From contig CAMACX010000002.1 of NCBI GenBank assembly GCA_945831575.1, positions 62,001-126,000 of the forward strand: 64,000 nt of DNA. Direction: 5' to 3'. The translations under genes were made by a program, and so were the position numbers. The notes under the pieces are model-generated. The model was not told the DNA's origin and did no database searches. It was given only the letters and a program-made list of their open reading frames with translations. This DNA comes from an uncultured Mediterranea sp. (GTDB lineage Bacteria; Bacteroidota; Bacteroidia; Bacteroidales; Bacteroidaceae). Below are positions 26,098-36,110 of the stretch, in pieces; the first letter of the stretch is position 1; the number at the start of each line of letters is the position of its first letter.

Positions 26098-28244
26098 TTG
26101 ACCGCGCTACTGTTGACCGTATCATGGATGCCGCTCAGATCTATGACGTGGTATCTGACTTTGTCACTCTCCACAAACGGGGAATAAACTATGTGGGCCT
26201 TTGTCCATTTCACGACGATACGACCCCTTCGTTCTCCGTCTCACCGGCTAAGGGGCTTTGCAAATGCTTTGCCTGTGGTAAGGGAGGCAATGCTGTACAC
26301 TTCATCATGGAGCATGAACAGATAGGTTTTGCAGATGCGTTGCGTTATTTGGCCAAGAAATACAATATCCCTGTCGAGGAGCGGGAATTGACACCCGAAG
26401 AGAAAGTGGCCCAGAGTGAGCGTGAGGGTCTGTTTGTGCTCAATCAGTATGCCCGTGACTACTTCTGTAAGTCGCTTCAGGAGACTTCGGAAGGACGTAG
26501 CGTGGGGCTGGCTTACCTGCGTAGCCGTGGCATTCGTGATGATATCATCCGGAAATTCCAGCTGGGTTACTGCCCCAAGTCGGGGCGAGGCTTATGCGAT
26601 GAGGCGCTGCGGCAATCCTATAAGCGTGAGTACCTGGTGAAGACGGGCCTATGCTACGAGAGGGAGGATGGGAGCCTACGTGACCGCTTTTGGGGGCGTG
26701 TCATCTTCCCTGTGCATACCTTGAGTGGGAAGGTGGTAGCCTTTGGTGGACGTGTGCTCTCATCCGCCACCAAGGGAGTCGCCGCCAAGTACGTCAACTC
26801 ACCTGAGTCGGAGATTTACCATAAGAGCAACGAACTCTATGGCATCTATCTGGCTAAGCAGGACATAGTCAAGCAGGATCGCTGCTATCTGGTGGAGGGC
26901 TATACCGATGTCATCTCCATGCACCAGAGCGGGGTGTGCAATGTGGTGGCTTCATCGGGTACGGCGTTGACTCACGGACAGATTCGTATGGTACATCGCT
27001 TTACGCAAAATATGACTGTGCTTTACGATGGCGATGCGGCTGGTATCAAGGCCTCGTTGCGAGGCATAGATATGCTGCTTGAGGAGGGGATGAACATTAA
27101 GGTGTGCCTCTTACCTGATGGCGATGACCCTGATTCGTTTGCTCGCAAACACAATGCCGAGGACTTTCGTCAGTTTATTACCAGCCATGAGCAGGACTTT
27201 ATCCGCTTCAAGACGGGGTTGCTGTTGAATGAGGCTGGGGATGATCCGCAACGCCGCGTGATGCTGATTAGCAGTGTGGTGCAGAGCATAGCCGTGATAC
27301 CTGATGCCATCAATCGCGATGTCTATATTCGCGAGTGCTCGCAGATGCTTGGGGTGGATAACCGCTTGTTGGTGAGTGAAGTGGCCAAACGGCGTGAGAA
27401 GAAGGCTGAAATGGATGCAGAGCAGCGGGCACGCGAGGCGGCTAAGGCGCAGAATCAGCAAGCAGGGCTTACTGGGGATAATCAGCAGGGAGGCACAACA
27501 ATGGGTGGAGTCCCAGCAGATACAGCGACAGAGCGTCCTGCTACGCTGAACCAGGGAGGGGCATCTGCAGTGGTCCCAGGTAGTCAGGATGCTGTAGGCG
27601 AAGCGAATCCGCTTGTTGACAGTCTAGGCCAGTTCGCTCCCTCATCCGAATCGCTCATCACTATACAGCAGCGCAACCAATCGGAGTTTTACCGTTATGA
27701 GCGTCAGCTCATTCAGCTGGTGGTGCGTTATGGGGAGCGGAAGATGTTTGAAGGCATGACCGATGAAGAGGGCAACGAGTTGCCTTCCCTTTCCGTGATA
27801 GATTATATCGTCAGCGAGTTGCAGCAAGATGAACTCACATTCCACAACGAGATTCATCGCCGTATTCTTGGAGAAGCAGCAGCTCATCAAGCTGACCCTG
27901 GCTTTGTGGCCGAGCAATACTTTATCAATCATCTGGATGCCGACATCAGTAAGGTATCCGCTGAGTTGCTCAGCGACCGCTACCAACTCAGTAAGTATCA
28001 TTCGCGGGCGCAAAAGATTCTAACCGACGAAGAGCGGTTGGACGAGTTGGTTCCCCAGATTATGATGAGCTTCAAGCTAGCTATCGTGAGTGAAGAGATA
28101 AAGCAGCACCTGCATACCCTTCAAGACCCTGCTGTGGCAGCCGACAAGGAGCGCTGTAGCCAGATTATGGCGCGCTGTGGTGAGTTAATGAAGTTGCAGA
28201 ATCTCCTGGCAAAGAATGCGGGTGAGCGCATCCTGTTGCGTTGA
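26094..28244 (+). CDS. dnaG: DNA primase
   Basis: 716 residues. The zinc domain shows [11 protein letters not shown]...[12 protein letters not shown] (C-x2-H and C-x2-C ligands). The Toprim core has [16 protein letters not shown] and [13 protein letters not shown], and the [15 protein letters not shown] strand lies between them. The C-terminal helicase-interaction domain starts at about 520 ([21 protein letters not shown]). It lays RNA primers at the fork with DnaB. It is longer than the usual 600 or so residues because of a low-complexity Gln/Gly/Thr-rich linker at about 442-520. Confidence 0.97.
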   Translation: MIDRATVDRIMDAAQIYDVVSDFVTLHKRGINYVGLCPFHDDTTPSFSVSPAKGLCKCFACGKGGNAVHFIMEHEQIGFADALRYLAKKYNIPVEERELTPEEKVAQSEREGLFVLNQYARDYFCKSLQETSEGRSVGLAYLRSRGIRDDIIRKFQLGYCPKSGRGLCDEALRQSYKREYLVKTGLCYEREDGSLRDRFWGRVIFPVHTLSGKVVAFGGRVLSSATKGVAAKYVNSPESEIYHKSNELYGIYLAKQDIVKQDRCYLVEGYTDVISMHQSGVCNVVASSGTALTHGQIRMVHRFTQNMTVLYDGDAAGIKASLRGIDMLLEEGMNIKVCLLPDGDDPDSFARKHNAEDFRQFITSHEQDFIRFKTGLLLNEAGDDPQRRVMLISSVVQSIAVIPDAINRDVYIRECSQMLGVDNRLLVSEVAKRREKKAEMDAEQRAREAAKAQNQQAGLTGDNQQGGTTMGGVPADTATERPATLNQGGASAVVPGSQDAVGEANPLVDSLGQFAPSSESLITIQQRNQSEFYRYERQLIQLVVRYGERKMFEGMTDEEGNELPSLSVIDYIVSELQQDELTFHNEIHRRILGEAAAHQADPGFVAEQYFINHLDADISKVSAELLSDRYQLSKYHSRAQKILTDEERLDELVPQIMMSFKLAIVSEEIKQHLHTLQDPAVAADKERCSQIMARCGELMKLQNLLAKNAGERILLR

Positions 28245-28248
28245 GGCT

Positions 28249-28896
28249 TCAGTCGTAGGGTACCTCCTCAACCGTACCGTCGGGCATCCGGCGCTTGATG
28301 GTGTTCGGGAACTGACGGGTCAGGAAGTCGTGCAAGGTACCTTCGTTGAGCTGCTTGGCCAGTTGGCGTGAGTGGCGGCGATACTCCCTTTGCAGGCTGT
28401 CGATGATGTGCGTCAAGGCCTCTTTCTCTGCTTGGTTGCCCTGCTTGACAGCCTCTCGGAGCTTCATGCGATAGGGAATGACGCGTTGGGTATGGGCTAC
28501 GGTGTATTCTTTCCACTGTTGCAGCGAGTCGTTTTGGGGAGTGCCTCCTCCGTGGCTCACCGAGTCAATGGTCACCTCGACACGGCCAGGCTCAGCCACT
28601 ACCAGCAGATCTTCTACTCCGGTTCGGAAATGGTAGTCGATGCGGATAATCTTCATCTCGCCGGGTGCTACATGGAATGCAAATCGGCCATTTTGAATCA
28701 TGGCGGAATCCACTGTTTCGGCCACTGCAGGCCCCTGTTGTGGCACGAGGAAAATCTTCTTTCCCTCAAATCTTGGGTTGATTGTGCCATAGATGTGGCA
28801 TTGCCCGTCGTTGTCGTTGACTGCTGTATGGCAGGCTCCTGCAAGGAGTGAGAGGAGTGCCAGGGCACCTAGGAGTTGTAGTCTTTTCTTTTTCAT
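28249..28896 (-). CDS. DUF4369-like lipoprotein
   Basis: 215 residues with a lipobox (LLAGAC|H). The N-terminal half, CHIYGTINPRFEGKKIFLVPQQGPAVAETVDSAMIQNGRFAFHV, is the DUF4369 beta-domain usually found in front of thioredoxin domains of TlpA/ResA type. The C-terminal half is charged and helical with no CxxC, so no thioredoxin domain follows. It is probably an envelope lipoprotein of unknown role. Its stop faces the dnaG stop at 5 bp. Confidence 0.78.
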   Translation of the reverse strand: MKKKRLQLLGALALLSLLAGACHTAVNDNDGQCHIYGTINPRFEGKKIFLVPQQGPAVAETVDSAMIQNGRFAFHVAPGEMKIIRIDYHFRTGVEDLLVVAEPGRVEVTIDSVSHGGGTPQNDSLQQWKEYTVAHTQRVIPYRMKLREAVKQGNQAEKEALTHIIDSLQREYRRHSRQLAKQLNEGTLHDFLTRQFPNTIKRRMPDGTVEEVPYD

Positions 28897-28925
28897 TGCT
28901 TATGTATGGTGTTTTTTCTTCTCAT

Positions 28926-30404
28926 TTACTGATTCTTTAGTTTGACTTGGCGGCGTTCACCGTGGAAAAGCTCATCAAAGGCCTTTCGTTGATCCAACGC
29001 TACGGGGGTAAGGGTGAAGTCGGGGCAGTTGAATGAGTCGGCCTCCTTTTTGTAGTAGAGCAGGGGACGGCGTTGGGGTAGTAGCAACGGTTTTGAGGCA
29101 CGTCCCTCGTCATCAATGTGGGCTAGATAGGCCCAGCTTTGCAGACCATTCTCCCGCTTGCTGGAGAAGACGAACCACTTACTGTTGCTGCTCCAGTTAT
29201 GGTAGCTCTCCGAGGCAGAACTGTTGACTTCATCCATGCTGCGCAGGGCACCGCTCTGCAGGTCTAGGAGACAGAGGTCAGAAGTCTCACGGCAGATGGG
29301 GAAGTTGCCGCGGTCGGTTTTGCAGATCATCAGCCAGCGGCCATCGTAAGAAGGCCGTGCCAACACGTAGCTGCAGTTATCCTTCAGTCCATGGAGCAGG
29401 GTATCGACCTGTTGACCGAAGCTGCCTGTCGCTGCATCGAACTCGATGGCGCAGAGGCTGCATTTCACCTTCTCATATTCCATTGGTACGTTGCAGGGTT
29501 GAGAGGAACTGAAGTAGAGACGGTGGCCATCAGCGGAGAAGGCGGGAAAGATTTCCAGCGATTCGGTGGAGAGTAGCTCGGGGCGTAGCAGTTCGTCATG
29601 TTCCGTGTCGAGTACCACGATATCGCTGAATTGATGATACACCTCGATGCGCCCTTCGGGCCGGACGAAGAAACTCTGATGAACAGAGTTGGTGGCGTAA
29701 GCGCAGTAGCGCCCTTCGGGGTGCCAGTAGGCGTAGCTGCCGGCTGCTTTGGTCTGCGGAGTGCGGGTCTCGTACCATCGCTGCACGCCCTCTTTCTGCA
29801 CCAAGGTGCCCCCAAGGGCTCCACGTACCTGGAGGGTCAGTTGCGAAGGATTGGTGTGGTTGGCTGTATGGCAGTTGAAGCAGCGTCCGGGCAGTGCGGT
29901 CTCACTCATCAGCTTTACTTCGCGGTAGCTACTCAGTTCACGCTGACAGATGCTGATGTTGCCTCCCACCTCATACCCCGGCTGGATGCGTCGGTAGGTC
30001 AGCCCGTAGTCAGGCAACGGGTCGCTGCTCACCAGAATCTCAAACGGCTCAAAGTGGGTCCACCGTTCTCCCTTGGCGTACACTTCCACGCGCAGCGTCC
30101 CTCCGCGATTCTGCGCTGTCAGTGCGTGCCACTCCTCGGGGGCGAAGTGGGCAAATACACCTTGGGTATGTAGGCTGCCTCCTTTGCTTCCCTTAATGGT
30201 GACGTCCACTTTGTGGCATCCTTTCATCATGACATCGAAGTTGAGTGGAGCCAATTCTGCAGGAATCGTCACGCCTATGTAGTCGGGGTAGATGGGGGGC
30301 AGACAACCTGCCTCAGTGGCATGCTCTACGCGCTCGGTACAACCCGTGGTAAAGAGCAGGGCGAATAGGATAAGGCTGATTAGAGGATTCTGATGTTTCG
30401 TCAT
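28926..30404 (-). CDS. lipoprotein with PD40-like repeats and a CXXCH haem motif
   Basis: 492 residues; signal and lipobox FTTGC|T. A CFNCH motif at C175-H179 would bind one c-type haem. The following region has propeller-type strands such as YAYWHPEGRYCAYATNSVHQ, 'LEIFPAFSADGHRLYFSSSQP' and 'YHNWSSNSKWFVFSSKRE', the WD40-like PD40/TolB pattern. Bacteroides copies are often labelled 'cytochrome c biosynthesis protein', but no maturation motif is visible. Predicted periplasmic or outer-membrane lipoprotein. It neighbours a large DUF6057 membrane protein on the same strand, 42 bp away. Confidence 0.82.
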   Translation of the reverse strand: MTKHQNPLISLILFALLFTTGCTERVEHATEAGCLPPIYPDYIGVTIPAELAPLNFDVMMKGCHKVDVTIKGSKGGSLHTQGVFAHFAPEEWHALTAQNRGGTLRVEVYAKGERWTHFEPFEILVSSDPLPDYGLTYRRIQPGYEVGGNISICQRELSSYREVKLMSETALPGRCFNCHTANHTNPSQLTLQVRGALGGTLVQKEGVQRWYETRTPQTKAAGSYAYWHPEGRYCAYATNSVHQSFFVRPEGRIEVYHQFSDIVVLDTEHDELLRPELLSTESLEIFPAFSADGHRLYFSSSQPCNVPMEYEKVKCSLCAIEFDAATGSFGQQVDTLLHGLKDNCSYVLARPSYDGRWLMICKTDRGNFPICRETSDLCLLDLQSGALRSMDEVNSSASESYHNWSSNSKWFVFSSKRENGLQSWAYLAHIDDEGRASKPLLLPQRRPLLYYKKEADSFNCPDFTLTPVALDQRKAFDELFHGERRQVKLKNQ

Positions 30405-30446
30405 ACATTTTTATTTTATTTCAATCTAAATATTATCCCGCATAGT

Positions 30447-32045
30447 TTACCTGTCTATGCTAAGGTTAGCTTGGCGCTTGATGTATTGCCCGTAGGGTGA
30501 GTCATTGGCACTTTTTTTCTGTTGTGCATACTCCAGGGCATCTCGGTAGGTGGTGGGCATCTGACTGAATCCACCGTATTGCTGTACCCAGGGCATACTC
30601 TGCATCAGCATGTTCAGGTCTCCGTTGAGCAGCAGCTGGGCCATGTGGTATTGTAGAGCCAGGAGGTTGTTGGTGTTGCTTGCAAAGAGCAGTCCCAGGA
30701 TCTTGTGCCGTTCGTGGTAGTTGTAGAGGAAGTTCTCCTTGAAACGCAATTTGCGCAGCTGTCCGTAGATAGGGTGTTGGTCGATGAGGTTGTCACGACC
30801 CACGAGGCGCATGTTCTCCTTGGCCCATGAACGATAGAACAGGCTTTGTTCCAGCCATTGCAATTCCTTGGCTGCTGCAGTGTGATTGCCGTTGATGAGG
30901 TGGCATTCAGCCATGCGCTTCGTGCAGCGGCCGCTACGCTTGTAGGTCAGGATGGATTGTTGCAGGTCAGTGGTATAGCGCAGGGCTTCGTTTATCATGC
31001 CAAGCTGGAAGAAGGCCTCAGCCGTAGGGAGGTCACTCACGTTGTCGCGTATCATAGGCATCAGCAGTCCTTCTGGGCCATCTTGATAAAGCTCGAACAT
31101 GCGGTGAGGGAGTTGACCGGTCATGCCGAGGGCCAGGTTGACACATTGCGAGGTGAAGGGAGATGGTACGGGATGGTGCTCCACACGGTGTATGACTTCC
31201 TCCCATGCTCCGTGGCGCACCAGCATATCCAACCTGAGTATCTCCATCTCGTTGCGGTCGGGGCAACAGAAGAGAGTAAGGAGTGCGAGGGCGAGCGGAC
31301 AGGGTAGGAGCAGAAGGGAAGGACGCTTCGGGGTGGCTACCCAGCGGTAGTAAATTGCAGGGAGAAGAACCATTGCAGCGAGCAGATGGGCGGACCAGGG
31401 CGATTGCAGGGCATCGGTGCGGTAGTGTATGCCGGCCAGTATCACTTGCCAGGGCCACTGCGTCAGGACATAGGCTGCTGTCGCTACGATGAGTCCCAGG
31501 TAGGGTAGGCTCCATACCATACGCAGTCCCATCGTCAGTATGCGCCATGCTGCGTAGAGCCAAGCCACCGGGCCTACCATCCAGTAGAGTACAGGGAGCA
31601 GTAGCAGGTCCATCCACGGACGGCTCTTGCCGGCCAACCAAGTGGCTGCGAGCACGAGGAGGAGCACAAGGGGTAAGGTAGGCGTCCAGCGCACGTGGCA
31701 GGTCATGAGTGTGATGGCAACCGTGAGCAGCAGGGATACCACATTGTAGTGGGGGCGCAGTTGAGCCAGCAAATTGCTGATGAGCAGGAAGGTCAATACC
31801 GATTGGATTGCCATCCAGAGAGCTCCGAGGGTGGGGTAGTAGGCTAGCTGCATGCCTGCTTCAGCCAGATAGTCGGCCAATCCGCCAGGCAGGGAGAGCG
31901 CATGGGTCAGGTGGTCAAGCGTAAAGAGGAAGAGCTGGTTCTGCTCATGGTAGTTGAGCACTCCGGGTGCCACCTGTTGCCAGTATAGAAAGGCACTTAC
32001 TGCCGTGAGGAGTAACAGGGAGAGTCGGTATTGTGTCTGTTGCAT
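30447..32045 (-). CDS. DUF6057-like polytopic membrane protein
   Basis: 532 residues from ATG 32045; a frame reaching 32078 starts only with TTG. About ten N-terminal membrane helices rich in Leu, Trp and Ala run to about residue 265 (AFLYWQQVAPGVLNYHEQNQLFLF, VLLLVLAATWLAG, LLAAMVLLPAIYY, LLLPCPLALALLTLF). A soluble helical C-terminal half of TPR-like character follows (EILRLDMLVRHGAWEEVIHRVEH, LPTAEAFFQLGMINEALRYT). The outline suits the DUF6057 family found next to the PD40/haem gene in Bacteroides; function unknown. It probably shares a transcript with that lipoprotein. Confidence 0.72.
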   Translation of the reverse strand: MQQTQYRLSLLLLTAVSAFLYWQQVAPGVLNYHEQNQLFLFTLDHLTHALSLPGGLADYLAEAGMQLAYYPTLGALWMAIQSVLTFLLISNLLAQLRPHYNVVSLLLTVAITLMTCHVRWTPTLPLVLLLVLAATWLAGKSRPWMDLLLLPVLYWMVGPVAWLYAAWRILTMGLRMVWSLPYLGLIVATAAYVLTQWPWQVILAGIHYRTDALQSPWSAHLLAAMVLLPAIYYRWVATPKRPSLLLLPCPLALALLTLFCCPDRNEMEILRLDMLVRHGAWEEVIHRVEHHPVPSPFTSQCVNLALGMTGQLPHRMFELYQDGPEGLLMPMIRDNVSDLPTAEAFFQLGMINEALRYTTDLQQSILTYKRSGRCTKRMAECHLINGNHTAAAKELQWLEQSLFYRSWAKENMRLVGRDNLIDQHPIYGQLRKLRFKENFLYNYHERHKILGLLFASNTNNLLALQYHMAQLLLNGDLNMLMQSMPWVQQYGGFSQMPTTYRDALEYAQQKKSANDSPYGQYIKRQANLSIDR

Positions 32046-32116
32046 GGTTGTCACTGTGCGAAAAAAAATGACCGCCAAGTGTGGAAGCCACTTTAGCAGT
32101 CAATACTAAATCTTGT

Positions 32117-32193
32117 TGGTAGCGGGACCCGGGATTGAACCGGGGACCTCATGATTATGAATCATGCGCTCTAACCAGCTGAGCTATCCCGCC
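32117..32193 (-). tRNA. tRNA-Met (CAT)
   Basis: Minus-strand cloverleaf of 77 nt including an encoded CCA. The acceptor 5' GGCGGGA pairs with TCCCGCT (one G-U), the D arm is GCTCAGCTGGTTAGAGC, the anticodon loop TTCATAA sits on a CATGA/TCATG stem, and the T arm is CCGGGTTCAATCCCGG-like. CAT anticodons serve elongator Met or, after lysidine modification, Ile2; the body looks like elongator Met. It has its own promoter at 32216-32246. Confidence 0.88.
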
Positions 32194-32215
32194 AGGTGTT
32201 TTTTGATTTCGGGTG

Positions 32216-32246
32216 CAAAGATACGGCTAATTTTTATACCTCCAAA
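32216..32246 (-). promoter_or_regulatory. promoter of tRNA-Met
   Basis: Minus strand TTTG (32243-32246), 19 bp, TATCTTTG (32216-32223), a full consensus match 23 bp before the tRNA 5' end. Confidence 0.8.
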
Positions 32247-32375
32247 ATTTTCTGCAAAAAAAATGCGTTCTTCATCAAAAAATGACTAAAACAGGGAAAG
32301 GAGCAAATTATTTGGCCGAAAATTTGGTCATGTCGAAAAAAGTCCATATTTTGGCCCGCAAATTAATGATATGCT

Positions 32376-32762
32376 ATGGACAAACAGAAAATACATCTGG
32401 AGTATGCGCTCAACGCTGCGTCCAAAACAATACTTTGGAATGCCATCAGCACACCCATGGGGCTAGAAGGATGGTTTGCTGACAAGGTGGATTCCGAAGG
32501 CAGGCAGGTTACTTTCCATTGGGGAAAGAGTGAGGTACGCAAGGCTGAGGTAGGAGCTATGCGGGCCTATTCCTACATCCGGTTCCACTGGCTTGATGAT
32601 GGCATCAGCCGTGGACAGTTTGAGCTCAAGATGTCGTACAGCGAGCTGACTACAGACTTTGTGCTCGAAGTCACGGACTATTGTTATGCCGATGACGTGG
32701 ATGACCTCTGTGAGATTTGGGACAAATCGGTCAAGACCCTGAGGCAGACCTGTGGCTTTTGA
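32376..32762 (+). CDS. START-like domain protein
   Basis: 128 residues. The sequence MDKQKIHLEYALNAASKTILWNAISTPMGLEGWFAD...VTFHWGKSE...IRFHWLDD..RGQFELKMSYSELTTDFVLEVTDYCYADDVDDLCEIWDKSVKTLRQTCGF is the Bacteroidales START-like (SRPBCC-fold) family, small cytosolic proteins with a lipid-type binding cavity and no known ligand. It is about 110 bp upstream of the LptF/G gene, a conserved neighbour. Confidence 0.85.
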   Translation: MDKQKIHLEYALNAASKTILWNAISTPMGLEGWFADKVDSEGRQVTFHWGKSEVRKAEVGAMRAYSYIRFHWLDDGISRGQFELKMSYSELTTDFVLEVTDYCYADDVDDLCEIWDKSVKTLRQTCGF

Positions 32763-32810
32763 TTCTCTGAAGTAATCTTTGGCACCGTTAGGAATCTTTG
32801 CGTAGAAAAA

Positions 32811-32842
32811 TTTCCGTAACTCCCGAATTTGTTCTACCTTTG
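32811..32842 (+). promoter_or_regulatory. promoter of the LptF/G-ribBA unit
   Basis: TACCTTTG at 32835-32842, with TTTC at 32811-32814 and a 20-bp gap, 29 bp before the permease start. Confidence 0.55.
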
Positions 32843-32871
32843 TCGCTCCATTGGAATAGTGGCAATTAAAC

Positions 32872-34779
32872 ATGTTGAGGATAAAAAAATTAGATATATT
32901 CATACTGAAAAGTTTCTGTCTGCTCTTCACGGGGACATTCTTCATATGTCTCTTCATCTTCATGATGCAGTTTCTGTGGAGGTATGTGGACGAACTGGTG
33001 GGCAAGGGATTGGAAATGACCGTGCTTGCCCAGTTCTTCTTCTACTCAGGCCTTACGCTGGTACCGGCCTCGCTGCCGTTGGCTGTGTTGCTGGCAGCAC
33101 TCATTACCTTCGGTAACTTTGGCGAGCGCTTTGAGCTGCTGGCCATGAAGGCGGCGGGTATTTCCCTGCTCAACATCATGCGCCCGCTTATCGTCTTCAT
33201 TGCCTTCGTGTGTTGCCTCTCATTTTATTTCCAGAACGTCATAGGCCCCAAGGCGCAGAGTAAGCTCTGGACACTGCTCCTCTCCATGAAGCAAAAGTCG
33301 CCTGAGGTCGATATACCCGAGGGGGTATTCTACGATGAGATTGATGGCTATAACCTCTACGTGAAGCATAAAGACCGCAAGACGGGTATGCTCTACGATG
33401 TGCTTATCTATAACTTCGACAAGGGATTTGAGAATGCCCAGGTCATCAAGGCTGACTCTGGGAGGCTGGAGATGACGGCTGATAAGCAACATCTCTATCT
33501 GCATCTCTACAGCGGAGAGCAGTTTGAGAACCTCAAGTCGCAAAATATGAATCAGCGCAACGTGCCTTACCGCCGTGAGGCCTTCACGGAGAAGCACGCC
33601 ATCATAGAGTTTGACTCAGACTTCAACATGATGGACGAGGGTATCATGAGTAACCAGTCGAACAGCAAGGACATGCGTATGCTGCAAGCCAGCATCGACT
33701 CCATCTCCCACCGCAACGACAGCGTAGGCCGCAGCTACTACAACGATGCCGTGGGCAATGTCTATCGTATCGGTAATGTGCCCAATCACAGCGACTCGCT
33801 CAAGCTCAAGCAGGAGGCGCTGGCACCTGTCAACATCGACAGCATCTACCGATCGGGTACGCTGCAAGACCGTCAGCGCTGGCTTTCGGCTGCCCGTAAC
33901 CGGGCTGAGAGCACCTCCAACGACTGGAATTTCAAGAGCCTTAACCTTACCCAATCAGACTACGCCCTGCGCCGACATCAGACGGCCTGGCACGAGAAGA
34001 TTACCCTCTCTCTGGCTTGTATGATCTTCTTCTTTATCGGTGCTCCATTAGGTGGCATTATCCGCAAGGGTGGTCTGGGTATGCCTGTGGTGGTATCGGT
34101 GCTCATCTTCATCATCTATTACATTATTAATAATACGGGTTACAAGATGGCTCGCGACGGGCAGTGGGTGGTCTGGATGGGTATGTGGACCAGTACCGCT
34201 GTGCTGGCACCCCTCGGCGCTTTCCTCACCTATAAGTCCAACAGCGACTCCGTCGTGCTAAATGCCGATGCCTATGTCAACTGGTTCAAGCGGGTGATGG
34301 GCATACGCTCTGTGCGTCACCTCTTCCGCAAGGAGGTAATCATCGACGACCCTGACTACCGCCGTCTGCCTGCCGACTTGGAGGCGTTGAGCCGGCAATG
34401 CCAGGCCTATGCGGAGAGCCGCCGCCTCAAGCGTGCTCCCAACTATGTCAGGATGTGGCTTAAAACTGCCATCGATGAGGAGATGGAGGGTATCAACGAA
34501 CGCATGGAGGTGCTCATCGAGGAGATGTCCAATACCCGCTCCATCCATTTGCTCAACTGGCTCAATAATTACCCAATCATCCCCGTACATGCCCATGTGC
34601 GTCCCTTCCGCACCTGGTGGCTCAATCTGCTCTGCGGTCTCTGTATTCCTGTGGGTATCTTCTTCTATGTCAGGATATGGATTTTCCGCATCCTGCTCAG
34701 CAAGGACCTGGAGCGTATCGTAACGACCAATAATGAGATTATTCAACTGATTCCCCAACTAGATAATAAGAACAATTAA
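32872..34779 (+). CDS. LptF/LptG family permease
   Basis: 635 residues of the YjgP/YjgQ family, the membrane part of the LPS-export ABC machine. Helices lie at about 14-32, 58-85, 103-125 and, after a periplasmic jellyroll-type domain with [27 protein letters not shown], at about 375-400, 405-425 and 430-450. The family is normally near 360 residues. Extra length comes from a long insertion before helix 4 (about 240-360) and a C-terminal extension of about 180 residues with another helix at about 583-603. It lies just before ribBA. Confidence 0.92.
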   Translation: MLRIKKLDIFILKSFCLLFTGTFFICLFIFMMQFLWRYVDELVGKGLEMTVLAQFFFYSGLTLVPASLPLAVLLAALITFGNFGERFELLAMKAAGISLLNIMRPLIVFIAFVCCLSFYFQNVIGPKAQSKLWTLLLSMKQKSPEVDIPEGVFYDEIDGYNLYVKHKDRKTGMLYDVLIYNFDKGFENAQVIKADSGRLEMTADKQHLYLHLYSGEQFENLKSQNMNQRNVPYRREAFTEKHAIIEFDSDFNMMDEGIMSNQSNSKDMRMLQASIDSISHRNDSVGRSYYNDAVGNVYRIGNVPNHSDSLKLKQEALAPVNIDSIYRSGTLQDRQRWLSAARNRAESTSNDWNFKSLNLTQSDYALRRHQTAWHEKITLSLACMIFFFIGAPLGGIIRKGGLGMPVVVSVLIFIIYYIINNTGYKMARDGQWVVWMGMWTSTAVLAPLGAFLTYKSNSDSVVLNADAYVNWFKRVMGIRSVRHLFRKEVIIDDPDYRRLPADLEALSRQCQAYAESRRLKRAPNYVRMWLKTAIDEEMEGINERMEVLIEEMSNTRSIHLLNWLNNYPIIPVHAHVRPFRTWWLNLLCGLCIPVGIFFYVRIWIFRILLSKDLERIVTTNNEIIQLIPQLDNKNN

Positions 34780-34802
34780 CCCCGATAACAATTAACCCCG
34801 AT
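34771..34802. repeat. 16-bp exact tandem duplication at the lptF/ribBA junction
   Basis: The unit AACAATTAACCCCGAT occurs twice without gap (34771-34786 and 34787-34802). The first copy contains the permease stop codon (TAA 34777-34779), the second touches the ribBA start at 34803. There is no room for a FMN riboswitch here. Confidence 0.9.
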
Positions 34803-36017
34803 ATGGAAAAGGTAAAACTCAACAGCATTGAAGAGGCCATTGAAGATTTCAAGGCCGGTAATTTCGTCATCGTCGTGGACGATGAGGATCGTGAGAACGA
34901 GGGCGATTTCATTATTGCAGCCGAAAAGATTACTCCTGAGAAGGTCAACTTCATGTTGAAACATGCGCGTGGTGTGCTCTGCGCACCCATCACGTTGTCA
35001 CGTTGTAAGGAACTCGACCTGCCTCATCAGGTGATGGATAACACCTCGGTGCTCGGTACCCCTTTCACCGTGACCATTGACAAGTTGGAGGGTTGCTCCA
35101 CTGGTGTGTCGGCTGCCGACCGTGCCGCCACTATCCGTGCCTTGGCTGACCCTGCTTCTACGCCGGCCACTTTTGGACGTCCCGGCCACATCAATCCGCT
35201 CTATGCCCAGGAGAAGGGTGTGCTGCGCCGTGCAGGCCATACCGAAGCAGCCGTTGACCTGGCCCGTCTGGCCGGACTCTATCCTGCAGCAGCCCTGATG
35301 GAAATCATGAGCGATGACGGTACTATGGCCCGTTTGCCTGAGTTGCGCCGCATTGCTGACCAGTACAACATCAAGCTGGTCTCTATTGCCGATCTCATCG
35401 CCTACCGTCTCAAGCAGGAATCTATCGTGGAGAAGGGTGTAGAGGTGGACATGCCCACCGACTACGGTCACTTCCGTCTTATCCCCTTCCGCCAGGTGGC
35501 TACAGGGCTGGAGCATGTGGCCCTCTTCAAGGGTGAATGGACAGCAGATGAGCCTATCTTGGTGCGTATGCACTCTTCATGCGCCACGGGCGATATCTTC
35601 GGCTCCATGCGTTGCGACTGCGGTGAGCAGCTCCACCGCGCCATGCAGATGATAGATGAAGCTGGCAAGGGTGTACTGGTCTATCTCAACCAGGAGGGAC
35701 GCGGTATCGGTCTGATGGATAAGATCAAGGCCTACAAACTGCAGGAAGATGGTATGGACACGGTGGATGCCAACCTTCATCTCGGCCATCTGGCCGATGA
35801 ACGCGACTACGGCGTAGGTGCCCAGATCCTGCGCGAACTGGGTGTACACAAGATGCGTCTGCTCACCAACAACCCTGTGAAGCGTGTCGGCCTCGAAGCC
35901 TACGGACTGGAAATCATTGAGAACGTGCCCATCGAAACCACGCCCAACAGCTACAACGAGCGCTACCTTCGCACCAAGAAGGAACGCATGGGGCATATGT
36001 TACACTTCAATAAATAA
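34803..36017 (+). CDS. ribBA: bifunctional DHBP synthase / GTP cyclohydrolase II
   Basis: 404 residues. The N-terminal RibB half (about 1-200) has [44 protein letters not shown] and GHINPLYA. The C-terminal RibA half has the zinc site [38 protein letters not shown] and [20 protein letters not shown]. It makes both riboflavin precursors, dihydroxybutanone phosphate and the pyrimidine from GTP. All catalytic segments are present. Confidence 0.97.
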   Translation: MEKVKLNSIEEAIEDFKAGNFVIVVDDEDRENEGDFIIAAEKITPEKVNFMLKHARGVLCAPITLSRCKELDLPHQVMDNTSVLGTPFTVTIDKLEGCSTGVSAADRAATIRALADPASTPATFGRPGHINPLYAQEKGVLRRAGHTEAAVDLARLAGLYPAAALMEIMSDDGTMARLPELRRIADQYNIKLVSIADLIAYRLKQESIVEKGVEVDMPTDYGHFRLIPFRQVATGLEHVALFKGEWTADEPILVRMHSSCATGDIFGSMRCDCGEQLHRAMQMIDEAGKGVLVYLNQEGRGIGLMDKIKAYKLQEDGMDTVDANLHLGHLADERDYGVGAQILRELGVHKMRLLTNNPVKRVGLEAYGLEIIENVPIETTPNSYNERYLRTKKERMGHMLHFNK

Positions 36018-36110
36018 TATAATAAATTAATGTTCGCGCGTACATTATTCATATATTATATATGGAGTTACAAGCTACTGGTTACTAGTAACGTATGAGG
36101 TGTTAATATC
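36018..36110. other. AT-rich spacer with inverted copy of the repeat core
   Basis: Between ribBA and the 22-bp repeats. ATTAATGTTCGCG at 36028-36040 is the reverse complement of the repeat core CGCGAACAT plus TAAT, so a long-range hairpin with any repeat unit is possible. A GTTACAAGCTAC-GGTTACTAGTAAC stretch at 36067-36092 resembles the degenerate repeats before maf (54541-54632). Confidence 0.5.

Noticed and set aside
25228..28244. rRNA or a second tRNA in the core region
   Set aside because: No cloverleaf or rRNA sequence is seen; only the tRNA at 32117-32193 folds.
32282..32482. A 66-codon frame before the START-like gene
   Set aside because: It overlaps the START-like gene in another frame and its product has no protein-like pattern.
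34780..34802. FMN riboswitch before ribBA
   Set aside because: Only 23 bp separate the permease stop from ribBA and they are filled by a tandem duplication.
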